From Alphaproteobacteria bacterium (GTDB lineage Bacteria; Pseudomonadota; Alphaproteobacteria; JANQMY01): a DNA stretch of 64,000 nucleotides. Position 1 is the stretch's first letter; each line of letters opens with the position of its first letter. Of the stretch, positions 17,122-25,733 are shown in pieces. The DNA lies in NCBI GenBank assembly GCA_028289425.1, contig JANQPL010000009.1, positions 62,001-126,000 on the forward strand. Direction: 5' to 3'. The position numbers and the translations under genes are program-made. The notes below the pieces were generated by a model that saw only the letters and a program-made list of their open reading frames with translations, ran no database searches and was not told where the DNA came from.

Positions 17122-18567
17122 ATGGCCACATCCGATGTCGTTTCCGAGAGGGCGGCCCCCGCCGGAAACGCCTATGAATTCAGCGTTAGTGAGCTGTCCG
17201 TTGCTCTGAAGCGGACCGTCGAAGACGCCTTCGGCCGCGTGCGCGTGCGCGGTGAAATCTCGGGCCTCAAAAGGGCGGCCTCGGGGCATGTGTATCTGTC
17301 GCTAAAAGATGCCGATGCGGTGTTGGACGGAGTCATCTGGCGGTCGTCGGCGGGCCGGCTGAAATTCAAACCGGAAGACGGCTTGGAAGTGGTTTGCACC
17401 GGCAAAGTCACCACCTATCCCGGCCGGTCGAAATACCAAATTGTCATCGACCAGCTCGAGCCGGCGGGGGCCGGCGCGCTCATGGCACTGCTGGAAGAGC
17501 GTAAAAAGAAGCTGGCCGCCGAAGGCCTATTCGATTTGGATCACAAAAAGGAGCTGCCCTACCTGCCGGAAGTGATCGGCGTGGTGACGTCGCCCACCGG
17601 TGCTGTCATCCGCGATATTCTTCACCGCTTGGAAGATCGCTTTCCGCGCCATGTTTTGCTGTGGCCTGTTCTTGTCCAAGGCGACGGCGCAGCAGATCAG
17701 ATCGCCCAAGCCATAAAAGGGTTTGATGCGCTGGCGCCCGGCGGAAAAACACCAAAACCGGATTTGCTGATTGTCGCCCGGGGCGGCGGCAGCATCGAAG
17801 ATCTTTGGTCCTTCAATGAAGAAATTGTGGTGCGTGCGGCATTCGAATGCTCCATCCCGCTGATCTCGGCTGTAGGACACGAGACCGACACCACGCTGAT
17901 CGACTTTGTGTCCGACCGGCGAGCGCCAACCCCCACGGCGGCGGCTGAGATGGCCGTGCCTGTACGGGCTGAGCTCAACGCGACGGTGCTGGACCTCGCC
18001 CAGCGTCACCTGCGCGCCCAACAGCGCATATTCGATGATGGCCGGCAAAAGCTGAGAAGCCTGGCGCGGGCGCTGCCAAAGCTCACGGACTTGCTGGCCA
18101 TGCCCAGCCAAAAATTCGATTCAATTGCCGACCGTCTTCGGCTGTCACTCACCGAAAACGTTTCGAAACATCGGTTGCGCTTGTCAGGCATCTCCGCCCG
18201 CCTGCGGCCTGGACTTGTCAGCGACACGGTCACGCGCGGACTGGACCGCTCTCAGGAGCTGTCAAAACGCCTTCAAACCGCCATAGCGCTGCGCCAAAAA
18301 GAGCGCCGCGACCGTTTGGAAAATGTTTGGAAACTCATAAGATCCTTGAGTTATGAGGACGTCTTGGCACGGGGATTTGCTGTTGTCCGCAAAACGGACG
18401 GCACGTTGGTAAACACCGCACAAGCGCTTGCCACAGGCGACCAAGTGGAAATAGAGTTTGGCCGCGAAGACAGGGTTTCCGCCAAGATCGAAGGCGGCGC
18501 CCCGTCTGCGAAAAAGCAGAAGCCCACCCGAAAGCCGAAACTGGAAAACCAGGGCAATCTGTTTTAG
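17122..18567 (+). CDS. xseA: Exodeoxyribonuclease VII large subunit XseA
   Basis: This 481-residue subunit of exonuclease VII, which degrades single-stranded DNA from both ends, has an N-terminal OB-fold ('[38 protein letters not shown]') and a catalytic core with '[22 protein letters not shown]', '[19 protein letters not shown]' and '[29 protein letters not shown]'. The C-terminal half is coiled coil and ends in a basic tail. The small subunit gene xseB is not in this window. A DUF2093 gene follows 36 bp downstream. Confidence 0.95.
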   Translation: MATSDVVSERAAPAGNAYEFSVSELSVALKRTVEDAFGRVRVRGEISGLKRAASGHVYLSLKDADAVLDGVIWRSSAGRLKFKPEDGLEVVCTGKVTTYPGRSKYQIVIDQLEPAGAGALMALLEERKKKLAAEGLFDLDHKKELPYLPEVIGVVTSPTGAVIRDILHRLEDRFPRHVLLWPVLVQGDGAADQIAQAIKGFDALAPGGKTPKPDLLIVARGGGSIEDLWSFNEEIVVRAAFECSIPLISAVGHETDTTLIDFVSDRRAPTPTAAAEMAVPVRAELNATVLDLAQRHLRAQQRIFDDGRQKLRSLARALPKLTDLLAMPSQKFDSIADRLRLSLTENVSKHRLRLSGISARLRPGLVSDTVTRGLDRSQELSKRLQTAIALRQKERRDRLENVWKLIRSLSYEDVLARGFAVVRKTDGTLVNTAQALATGDQVEIEFGREDRVSAKIEGGAPSAKKQKPTRKPKLENQGNLF

Positions 18568-18603
18568 GGCAAAAGATGTCGCAGAAGCGCGAAGGAATAA
18601 AGA

Positions 18604-18837
18604 ATGAACAAGTTTGATCCAAGTTCCGGTCTCCCCGGACTCGCAAAGCTCATTTATGGCGACGGCGAGTTTCGTGTTGTTGAGGCGGGCGCCTTCGTCA
18701 TATGTGCAGTGACCGGTCAAAAAATCCCCTTGGATGATTTGCGCTATTGGGATGTGGATCTGCAAGAGGCGTACGCGTCGCCCGAAGCCGTGCTGATGCG
18801 GCGCCAGGAGTTGAAATCAAAAGAATCAGGTGAGTGA
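18604..18837 (+). CDS. DUF2093 protein
   Basis: A 77-residue protein with the DUF2093 pattern: 'LIYGDGEFRVVEAGAFVICAVTGQKIPLDDLRYWDVDLQEAY', then a charged tail. The family is alphaproteobacterial, is often found beside xseA or lpxK, and has no known activity. GAAGGA precedes the ATG. The stop overlaps the M23 peptidase start region if the latter uses its upstream GTG, so the two are probably coupled. Confidence 0.85.
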   Translation: MNKFDPSSGLPGLAKLIYGDGEFRVVEAGAFVICAVTGQKIPLDDLRYWDVDLQEAYASPEAVLMRRQELKSKESGE

Positions 18838-18841
18838 TTTG

Positions 18842-19678
18842 ATGTACCGACTTGCGGGGCTGCTCCTTTTTCTAACGGCTTGTGCCCTGCCGGCAGCGGC
18901 TGAGTTGGATGTGACCCTTGACGGCAACCCAGTCCAGGGCGGCATGATGATCGGCACCACCGATCCGAATGCATCGGTATTCGTGGGCGACACCCAAGTA
19001 CGGGTTTCATCGGACGGCGTTTTCGTCTTCGGGTTTGGCCGGGACTTTGAAGGCCCGATTAGTTTGAAAGTCACTTTGGGCCCTTCGGAAGTGAGCCGCA
19101 CGGTGACGGTTGAAAAACGGGACTATCAAATTCAACGCATCGACGGCCTTCCCCAAAAATTTGTGGCCCCGCCGAAAGAAGTCTATGAACGCATTCAACG
19201 CGAAAATGCAGAGATCGCCCGCGTGCGCGCATTGGATACCGAGGGGGAGTGGTTTGCCAAGGATTTCATATGGCCCACACAGGGAATCATCTCCGGCGTC
19301 TTCGGCAGCCAACGTATTCTGAATGGCGAACCCAAGCGGCCCCATTTCGGCATTGATGTCGCCGCGCCCCAGGGCACCCCTGTCTTAGAAGCCGCAGGCG
19401 GTATCGTGGCCCTTGCGGAACCGGACCTTTACTACACGGGCGGCACCGTCATGGTGGATCATGGCCATGGCGTGACCGGCGTCTATTCGCACCTTGCGTC
19501 AATCGATGTGGAGGTGGGCCAGATTGTCCAACAGGGCGACAAAATCGGAACCGTTGGATCCACCGGCAGGTCCACGGGTCCGCACCTGGACTGGCGGATC
19601 AATTGGTTCAAAGAACGGCTGGACCCGCAACTCCTGGCCGGCCCCATGCCGAACGTCGAGGCCAAAGCCGAAAACTAA
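18842..19678 (+). CDS. Secreted M23-family (LytM) metallopeptidase
   Basis: The product begins with a signal peptide ('MYRLAGLLLFLTACALPAAA|E'), so it should act on peptidoglycan in the periplasm. The C-terminal M23 domain has its zinc motifs 'RPHFGIDVAAPQGTPV' (HxxxD), 'VMVDHGHGVTGVYSHL' and 'STGRSTGPHLDWRINW' (HxDW in place of the usual HxHx). The change from HLH to HLD in the last motif is worth noting, as one zinc ligand could be altered. An Ig-like region precedes the domain. I use the ATG at 18842; a GTG at 18830 is in frame and overlaps the DUF2093 stop. Confidence 0.85.
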   Translation: MYRLAGLLLFLTACALPAAAELDVTLDGNPVQGGMMIGTTDPNASVFVGDTQVRVSSDGVFVFGFGRDFEGPISLKVTLGPSEVSRTVTVEKRDYQIQRIDGLPQKFVAPPKEVYERIQRENAEIARVRALDTEGEWFAKDFIWPTQGIISGVFGSQRILNGEPKRPHFGIDVAAPQGTPVLEAAGGIVALAEPDLYYTGGTVMVDHGHGVTGVYSHLASIDVEVGQIVQQGDKIGTVGSTGRSTGPHLDWRINWFKERLDPQLLAGPMPNVEAKAEN

Positions 19679-19717
19679 AACACATCGAATCTTGCTGGGC
19701 TTTTAGGAGAATCTTTT

Positions 19718-19827
19718 CGTCATCGCGAGCCGCTGAAACGGCGGCGCGGCGATCCAGGACAACTAACCTGGAGCAAGCGACTCCTGGATTGCTTCAGGCG
19801 CCCTGATCGGGCGCCTTCGCAATGACG
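19718..19827. repeat. Dispersed intergenic repeat, copy 1 (GTCATyGCGAG family)
   Basis: A 110-bp non-coding element between the M23 gene and lpxK. It has terminal inverted repeats CGTCATCGCGAG and TTCGCAATGACG and inner arms ATCCAGGA/TCCTGGAT. A second, diverged copy lies at 46959-47088. The shared part near the left end reads GAGCCGC..AA(A/G).CGGCGCGGC. Elements of this type are common between genes in alphaproteobacteria. It lies between the end of a plus-strand gene and the end of a minus-strand gene, so it could fold in both transcripts. Confidence 0.75.
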
Positions 19828-19860
19828 CCTTACAATATCGCCGCCGGCACCAGTCCAGCC

Positions 19861-20856
19861 CTACCTTTTCAGAATTCGGTCCAATAGGGCATCGAGACGA
19901 TCGGTCTCGTTGACCGTGGCCTCAATGGCCAAATACCAAATCTGCGCCCGCGCGTCCTCGGAAAGGCGCTGCCAGTCTTTTTCCGTCGTAATGAGCGCCG
20001 CATGGGAAGAAACCGCCTTTTCCCGCAACGACGCGAGCTCTTCTTCCGTGTAAAGATGATGGTCCGGAAAGGATATCTGATCGGCCAGCGGCACGCCGTA
20101 GGACCGTAATGTACCAAAAAAACGATCGGGGTTGCCGATGCCGGCAAAAGCGAGATAGCGCCGCTTCTTGTCCATCGGTTGTTCGGTGACCGGGTGAAGG
20201 CCAACCGTTAAGACGTTCTCTTCCGAAAGGTGTTGGCGTATGAGCGCGTGCACGCCACCATCCTCGCCGACGATGATGACGCCATCTGCGCGGCGTAGGC
20301 CGTGGGCAACATGTTCCCGCAATGGACCGGCGGGTATGATGCGCCCATTTCCAAATCCCCTTTCCCCATCGACCACGACAAGCGAAAGGTCTTTTTTCAA
20401 AGACGGATTCTGAAAACCGTCATCCATTACGATGCAGTCCGCCCCTTCTTCGACCGCGAGCCGGGCACCTGCCGGCCGATCGGGAGATACGATGGTGGGG
20501 AAGCGCCGCGCGAGCAGAAGCGGTTCATCGCCCACCTCACGGGCCGTGTCGCTCATGGCATCGACCCGTCTGGGCCCCGCGGCGTTGCCGCCATATCCTC
20601 TGGTAAGAAAAAACGGATTGCCGCCGCGATCGGCAATGCGCCGAGCAACGGCCAGGGCAATGGGGGTCTTGCCAACACCGCCCGCAACCAAATTGCCCAC
20701 ACATATGACCGGAACATCCGTCCTTTTTGCCACGGTCACCGCCCGCCGAACCCGACCGCCCCAATCGAAAGCGAAACCGGCGGGAAGAAGCGCGAGTGAT
20801 GCCAGCGAGAAGCCCCGCCCCTTAGGGTACCAGAATGCGGGTTCCCGACGGCTCAT
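19861..20856 (-). CDS. lpxK: Tetraacyldisaccharide 4'-kinase LpxK
   Basis: This 331-residue inner-membrane-associated kinase phosphorylates the 4' position of the lipid A disaccharide. The N-terminal 'REPAFWYPKGRGFSLASLALLPAGFAFDW' is the family membrane-associated helix. The Walker A loop is 'NLVAGGVGKTPIALAVA', and 'DCIVMDDGFQNPSLKKDLSLVVVDGERGFGNGRIIPAGPLRE' is the LpxK signature. Its start overlaps the waaA stop by 4 nt (ATGA), so the DUF374-waaA-lpxK order is one operon. Confidence 0.95.
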   Translation of the reverse strand: MSRREPAFWYPKGRGFSLASLALLPAGFAFDWGGRVRRAVTVAKRTDVPVICVGNLVAGGVGKTPIALAVARRIADRGGNPFFLTRGYGGNAAGPRRVDAMSDTAREVGDEPLLLARRFPTIVSPDRPAGARLAVEEGADCIVMDDGFQNPSLKKDLSLVVVDGERGFGNGRIIPAGPLREHVAHGLRRADGVIIVGEDGGVHALIRQHLSEENVLTVGLHPVTEQPMDKKRRYLAFAGIGNPDRFFGTLRSYGVPLADQISFPDHHLYTEEELASLREKAVSSHAALITTEKDWQRLSEDARAQIWYLAIEATVNETDRLDALLDRILKR

Positions 20857-22163
20857 ATGGCTTTTCTTTCAGCGTCTTGCGGGGTTGGCAGGTGGCGCAA
20901 TATGGCGTCGACAATGTCATCTTGAATTTTCGTGGCCGCGGTGGCTATTTTCAACGCTTTTTGCGCCATGAGCTTGCGACGCTCTTCGTTGGCAAACAGG
21001 TCGATAACTTTCGTCGCTAGGCCTTGTGCATCCGAGACAGCACCCGCCGCTCCACTTTTCAACAGCTCTTCCACAATGGATGCGAAATTATCCGTATGCG
21101 GTCCAAGCAGCACGGCACAATCGCTACGTGCCGGCTCCAGGGGATTTTGGCCCCCATGGGGCACAAGACTGCCGCCCACAAAAGCGATCGAAGCCAGCGC
21201 ATAGATAAGGCCCAGCTCGCCCAGCGTATCCGCAAGATAGACGGCCTTCCCGGCATCGAGCGGTTCTTGCCGGCCGCGGCGGGCGTATCCAAGGCCGGAC
21301 GACGACAGCAGACCCTCAATAGCGTCGCCCCGTTCCGGATGACGCGGCACGATGATCGTCAGAACGTCAGGTTGGGAAACAGCTATTCTTCTGTGTGCGT
21401 CGATGATGATCTCGTCCTCACCGGGATGGATGCTCGCCGCCACCCAGACGCGGCGGCCGATGGTTTCCGACTCAAGGCGCGACCGTTCCGCATCGTCAAA
21501 CGGCAGCGCCGGACTTGCGAGCTTTAAGTTCCCCAAAACCTGCACATTGAGTGCGCCGGCCGAGGTGAGCCGCTGAGCCGACACGTCGTCTTGTGCAAAA
21601 CAGGAAGAAAAGCTCTGCAGCAGGTAACGGCTCAACCCGGGAACATATTCCCATTTTCGGGAAGCGTTTTCCGACATGCGCGCATTCACTAATAAGGCAG
21701 GGATTTGCCGGCGTTTGGTCTGGTGTATCAAATTGGGCCACAATTCGGATTCAACCCAAACCGCCACGTCCGGCTGCCAGTGATCCAAGAACCGCGAAAC
21801 GTATGTCGGATGATCCAACGGGATGTATTGGTGAAAGGCGCTGCCGGGCAAACGCTCTTGCATCAGCCGCGCGGATGTCACGGTTCCCGAGGTAACCATA
21901 ACCGAAAGCGCATAGCTGCCGGTGAGCCGCTTGACCAACGGCAGCACCGAGAGGGTTTCACCAACGCTTGCGGCGTGAATCCAAATCAAGGCCCCTTTCG
22001 GCCGCCGGCGCTCCGTCGTCCCGAAACGCTCCCCCAACCGGCCCGGCTCTTCCTTTCCTTTCACGACACGGCGGGAAAGATGGTTGTTTACCATCGGTCC
22101 TAGACACCGGGTGAAGACCGCGTAGGCTCTCAAGCTTAAGGGCGGCGCGCCTGCCACGGCCAT
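20853..22163 (-). CDS. waaA: 3-deoxy-D-manno-octulosonic acid (Kdo) transferase WaaA
   Basis: This GT30-family enzyme adds Kdo to lipid IVA at the inner membrane. An N-terminal hydrophobic/basic segment is followed by 'RPKGALIWIHAASVGETLSVLPLVKRL' (catalytic Glu in SVGE), 'VTSGTVTSARLMQERLP' and 'WVESELWPNLIHQTKRR'. In the C-domain 'FVGGSLVPHGGQNPLEPARS' is the nucleotide-sugar site. The frame runs on to 22517, but the extension is the antisense shadow of the acyltransferase gene. I place the start at the ATG at 22161-22163, 4 nt after that gene's stop, giving 436 residues. Confidence 0.94.
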   Translation of the reverse strand: MAVAGAPPLSLRAYAVFTRCLGPMVNNHLSRRVVKGKEEPGRLGERFGTTERRRPKGALIWIHAASVGETLSVLPLVKRLTGSYALSVMVTSGTVTSARLMQERLPGSAFHQYIPLDHPTYVSRFLDHWQPDVAVWVESELWPNLIHQTKRRQIPALLVNARMSENASRKWEYVPGLSRYLLQSFSSCFAQDDVSAQRLTSAGALNVQVLGNLKLASPALPFDDAERSRLESETIGRRVWVAASIHPGEDEIIIDAHRRIAVSQPDVLTIIVPRHPERGDAIEGLLSSSGLGYARRGRQEPLDAGKAVYLADTLGELGLIYALASIAFVGGSLVPHGGQNPLEPARSDCAVLLGPHTDNFASIVEELLKSGAAGAVSDAQGLATKVIDLFANEERRKLMAQKALKIATAATKIQDDIVDAILRHLPTPQDAERKAI

Positions 22164-22167
22164 CAAC

Positions 22168-22920
22168 TCATCCCGCCGGAGTTTGTGCCGGAAGTGGCGC
22201 GGGTTCGATCGCTGTCCGGCCGACCATTTCATCCGCCCGCGCAGTAAGTTTATTGAGCTGGTCCTCCACATTGCGGCGGGCGGCTTCCATGGTGTCTTCA
22301 TCGGCATCCGGCGGCACGTGCACTGGTTCTCCCACCATGAAGACGCCCCCACTAAAGGGTAAGGCCAGCATGAAGCGGTCCCAGGAAGAGAACACCCGCG
22401 ACCGGCGGCAGGACCAGCTGCCCGGCAAAATCGGCACACCCGACATCTTGGCCAGCAACACCACACCGCTGGAGACGCGCATTCGCGGCCCGCTCGGACC
22501 ATCCGGCGTGATCGCAACGCTTTCGCCAGATTCGAGAATTTTGAGCATCGTACGTAGAGCCGCCGCCCCGCCTTTAAGGCTTACAGCCGATTGACCAGCC
22601 TTTCTGCGGCCGGCAGACCCCCGGATCGCCCCAACGCCAAACCATTCGATCGAGTTGGCGATAAGCTCTCCATCTCTGTGATTTGAAATCAGCATACTGA
22701 TCTTCTGTTTAGTGCGCCAGAATTTCGGAAACATCATCATGCGTCCGTGCCAAAAGACGCCAATGATCGGTTGCTTCGCGGCCCAAAAGCCCCGTAGGGT
22801 ATCGAAGCCTTCATGGCGCCATCGAGCGGACCAAAACACAAGCTCGATATAGAGCGCCACCAATGTACGCACGGTGTAAATGAAGGCGCTGCTTCTTGTT
22901 ATTCTTTTGCCGATCTTCAT
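22168..22920 (-). CDS. DUF374 lysophospholipid-acyltransferase-like protein
   Basis: A 250-residue protein of the DUF374 group within the acyltransferase superfamily. It has an N-terminal hydrophobic helix, 'VFWHGRMMMFPKFW' (the catalytic region, with H in place of the usual HxxxxD start), 'MLISNHRDGELIANSIEWFG', 'GAIRGSAGRRKAGQSAVSLK' and 'VAITPDGPSGPRMRVSSGVVLLAKMSGVPILPGSWSC'. In alphaproteobacteria these genes sit directly before waaA, as here, which suggests a role in lipid A acylation. The acyl donor and position are not known. Confidence 0.8.
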   Translation of the reverse strand: MKIGKRITRSSAFIYTVRTLVALYIELVFWSARWRHEGFDTLRGFWAAKQPIIGVFWHGRMMMFPKFWRTKQKISMLISNHRDGELIANSIEWFGVGAIRGSAGRRKAGQSAVSLKGGAAALRTMLKILESGESVAITPDGPSGPRMRVSSGVVLLAKMSGVPILPGSWSCRRSRVFSSWDRFMLALPFSGGVFMVGEPVHVPPDADEDTMEAARRNVEDQLNKLTARADEMVGRTAIEPAPLPAQTPAG

Positions 22921-23162
22921 ACAGTGATCCGTGTTGCCGCGCGAAAACCAAGTCGGCGGCCGTCTGTTCTTCGGCCCGCGCTAATTTGCCGCCCGCTTAC
23001 TTTTGCGCCATTGAAGCACGAATTTCAACAATGAAAATACTATATATTACAGACACTTAAGGAAGTATCGCCGAACAATGGCGCGGTGCGGTGCGCCCGT
23101 GAGAATTAACTGAATTCACCACTGAAAGCCGCTAATCTTAATAGTTTAACGAATAGGGGTCA

Positions 23163-24992
23163 TTGGGATTGTCTACACCGAAGCAGAACTTGCTGACCCT
23201 TGACCAAAGCTCTCGCAACTTAGTGTTGCGGTTCGGCCGCGAATGGGTCGTTCCCCATTGGCGCCAACTGATCTTGTGCTTTTTCTTTATGGCGGTGTTT
23301 GCCGCTACGGCACCGGCCTATCCGTTCCTTATTCAATACGCCAACGGCCTTTTGGAACGGCAAGACCAGTCCATCATCTATCTGGTGCCGCTGCTTATCT
23401 TGATTGTCACATCCGTCAAAGGTCTTGCATTTTATTTCCAGAGCATTCTGACGAGCCGCATTACCTTACGCATTATCGCCGACATGCAAAAAAAGATGTT
23501 CGGCCATTTGGTGAACTCGGACTTTGCCCGACTGGCGCGCGACCCTACCGGCACGCTGATTTCCCGGTTCACCAATGATGTCAATGTCATTCGTGACGCG
23601 ACCTCCCGAGCGATGACAGGTCTTGTGCGGGATGTGCTGACGGTGGTCGGATTGGTGGGGTACTTGTTCTACATCGATTGGATGTTGTCGCTGATCGTTC
23701 TAGTGATTTATCCGCTTGCCGCCCTTCCCATCGTGGAGATCGGCCGGCGCTTGCGAAAAGGATCGAAAAGCAGCCAGCTTGAAATCGGCGACATGACATC
23801 GCTGCTGTATGAAAGCTTCAACGGCTCCCGCATGGTGAAAACCTATGGGCTCGAAGCCTATGAGCAGCATCGCGCCAATCGCCGCTTCGACGGCCTCTAC
23901 AAAATCCTTATGAAGATGGCGCGCAGCCGGTCGGCGCTGGACCCGTTCCTGGAAGTCTTAGGCGGCGTGGCCGTCGGCGGTGTTATCGCATTCTTGGGAT
24001 ATCGCGCGGCGATCAGCGGCGACAGCAGCGGCATCGATTCCGTTGGGGACTTTGCGGCCTTCATAACGGCCCTCTTATTGGCAGCCCAACCTGTACGCGC
24101 CATCGGAACGCTGAACGGTATATTGCAGGAAGGGCTTGCTGCTGCCCAGCGGGTGTACGAACTGCTTGACGAAGAGCCGTCCATTGTCGACGCGCCCGAC
24201 GCGCGCGCCCTGAAAACCGGTGCGGGCACGGTGACCTTCGACCACGTCTCATTCGCCTATGAAAAAGGCATCAATGCGCTTGAGGATGTCTCCATCGATG
24301 TGCCGCCTGGCAAGAAGGTCGCCTTGGTGGGACCGAGCGGCGCCGGCAAGTCCACCGTGCTCAACTTGATTCCGCGACTGTTCGACGTCACGGCAGGAAA
24401 GGTGCTGGTCGACGGGCAGGATGTTCGGGCCGTCACCATGGAAAGCCTGCGAGCGCAGATGGCGCTGGTGAGCCAAGACGTGGTCTTGTTCAACGACACG
24501 GTGCGGGCCAACATCGCGCTTGGCAGATTGGAAGCCACCAATGAGGAAATCGAAGCGGCCGCAAGGGCGGCCGCGGCGCATGATTTCGTCTCGGCGCTGC
24601 CGGACGGTTACGACACAAAAGTGGGGGACCGGGGCATTAAACTCAGCGGGGGCGAACGCCAACGCATCTCACTTGCGCGCGCCATTCTGAGAGACGCCAA
24701 GATCCTGCTTTTGGACGAAGCCACTAGCGCCCTTGACGCCGAATCCGAGCGGCGAGTGCAAGAGGCGCTCGACCACCTCACCGAGGACCGAACCTCCATC
24801 ATTATTGCCCATCGCCTGTCTACAGTGCGCAATGCGGACGTAATTTTCGTCATGGACAAAGGACGCATTTGCGAGCAAGGCACCCATGACGACCTCATCG
24901 CAAAGGACGGGCTTTACGCCAAACTTTGCCGGCTACAGTTTTTCACGAACGACGCGCCGGAGGTTGAGGAAGAGGCGGTGCATCCAGCCTGA
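23163..24992 (+). CDS. MsbA-like lipid A export ABC transporter
   Basis: This 609-residue half-transporter has an N-terminal membrane domain of six predicted helices (first 'LILCFFFMAVFAATAPAYPFL') and a C-terminal ATPase. Walker A is 'ALVGPSGAGKSTVLNL', the signature 'IKLSGGERQRISLARAIL', Walker B 'AKILLLDEATSALD', and the H-loop 'SIIIAHRLSTV'. It is divergent from the DUF374-waaA-lpxK operon, so flipping of core-lipid A is the likely role. Drug export cannot be excluded from sequence. The start is a TTG at 23163 with AGGGGT 5 nt upstream. The 242-bp divergent gap is AT-rich from 23030 on and probably holds both promoters. Confidence 0.87.
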   Translation: MGLSTPKQNLLTLDQSSRNLVLRFGREWVVPHWRQLILCFFFMAVFAATAPAYPFLIQYANGLLERQDQSIIYLVPLLILIVTSVKGLAFYFQSILTSRITLRIIADMQKKMFGHLVNSDFARLARDPTGTLISRFTNDVNVIRDATSRAMTGLVRDVLTVVGLVGYLFYIDWMLSLIVLVIYPLAALPIVEIGRRLRKGSKSSQLEIGDMTSLLYESFNGSRMVKTYGLEAYEQHRANRRFDGLYKILMKMARSRSALDPFLEVLGGVAVGGVIAFLGYRAAISGDSSGIDSVGDFAAFITALLLAAQPVRAIGTLNGILQEGLAAAQRVYELLDEEPSIVDAPDARALKTGAGTVTFDHVSFAYEKGINALEDVSIDVPPGKKVALVGPSGAGKSTVLNLIPRLFDVTAGKVLVDGQDVRAVTMESLRAQMALVSQDVVLFNDTVRANIALGRLEATNEEIEAAARAAAAHDFVSALPDGYDTKVGDRGIKLSGGERQRISLARAILRDAKILLLDEATSALDAESERRVQEALDHLTEDRTSIIIAHRLSTVRNADVIFVMDKGRICEQGTHDDLIAKDGLYAKLCRLQFFTNDAPEVEEEAVHPA

Positions 24993-25004
24993 TCCCCGAT
25001 CAGG
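24988..25004 (+). terminator. Possible weak terminator hairpin
   Basis: A perfect 7-bp stem, CCTGATC/GATCAGG, with a 3-nt loop overlaps the msbA-like stop codon and lies between two convergent genes. Only a weak pyrimidine run (TACCTTTG) follows, so its strength as an intrinsic terminator is doubtful. Confidence 0.35.
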
Positions 25005-25031
25005 TACCTTTGCAACAATCCCTGAAAACAA

Positions 25032-25715
25032 TCACTCCCGGCGCAGCACGCGATCGACAAAGGCACTCCACAGCCAACGGGGCTTAAAGCGGTTTTTGAG
25101 ATCGGCCGGGTCGTAGACGTTCTCCACCCACTCGAAGAACGGCATGGGTGCCGTTTCGTTATGACGGCGGTATTCCTCAAAGAAAAAATCCAGAACGCCG
25201 GTTTTGGATTGTTTGAAATGCCCAAAACGCCAATCGAGCTGTTTGAGGGCCGTGTCCACATCCTTGTTTTCGTGAACGAACAAATAATACGCACTCATGA
25301 AACCGGCACGGTCGGCGCCAGATTTACAGTGCAACAGGATGGGGTATTCTACCTGCTTGAACAAATCGCGGGCGCCAAGCAATCGTTCATTGGACGGACC
25401 TTCGCGGGAGCCAATGGGAAAGTCGACAAGTGTGATTCCACGCCGGACGCATTGTTCCCGTTCCAGATAATAATGCCCGCTGTCCCGCGCGCCGCGAAGA
25501 TTGATGATCGTTTTGATGCCATGCCGTTCGATGCGATTGAAATGAGGGGGCGCCGGTTGGTTTGACCGGTAAACGCCGGGCGCCACTTCATAGAAGCCCT
25601 GATAGACGGCACGGAAAAAACCGTGGTCCACAAACACCAAATCCAAATAGGCAAGCAGCCGCTGCCAGGAACTCCTCAGTTTGGGATCGATATGTTTGGA
25701 AGGCGCCGTCGACAT
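25032..25715 (-). CDS. Dual-specificity/tyrosine-phosphatase-like protein
   Basis: This 227-residue protein has the cysteine-phosphatase P-loop 'LLHCKSGADRAGFMSAYYL' (HCxxGxxR, with catalytic Cys and Arg), preceded by 'GIKTIINLRGARDSGHYYLERE' and a general-acid candidate Asp in 'LVDFPIGSREGPSNE'. There is no signal peptide. This fold acts on phosphotyrosine, phosphoinositides or other small phosphoesters. It converges on the msbA-like gene and lies 18 bp after mutL on the same strand, so it may form the end of the pgi-mutL unit. A lipid or LPS phosphate as substrate is only a guess from location. Confidence 0.75.
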   Translation of the reverse strand: MSTAPSKHIDPKLRSSWQRLLAYLDLVFVDHGFFRAVYQGFYEVAPGVYRSNQPAPPHFNRIERHGIKTIINLRGARDSGHYYLEREQCVRRGITLVDFPIGSREGPSNERLLGARDLFKQVEYPILLHCKSGADRAGFMSAYYLFVHENKDVDTALKQLDWRFGHFKQSKTGVLDFFFEEYRRHNETAPMPFFEWVENVYDPADLKNRFKPRWLWSAFVDRVLRRE

Positions 25716-25733
25716 AGAAATGAAAGGATAAAA

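Noticed and set aside
20853-22517. waaA with a 118-residue N-terminal extension
   Set aside because: The extension overlaps the DUF374 gene in another frame; the ATG at 22163 gives normal length and tight operon spacing.
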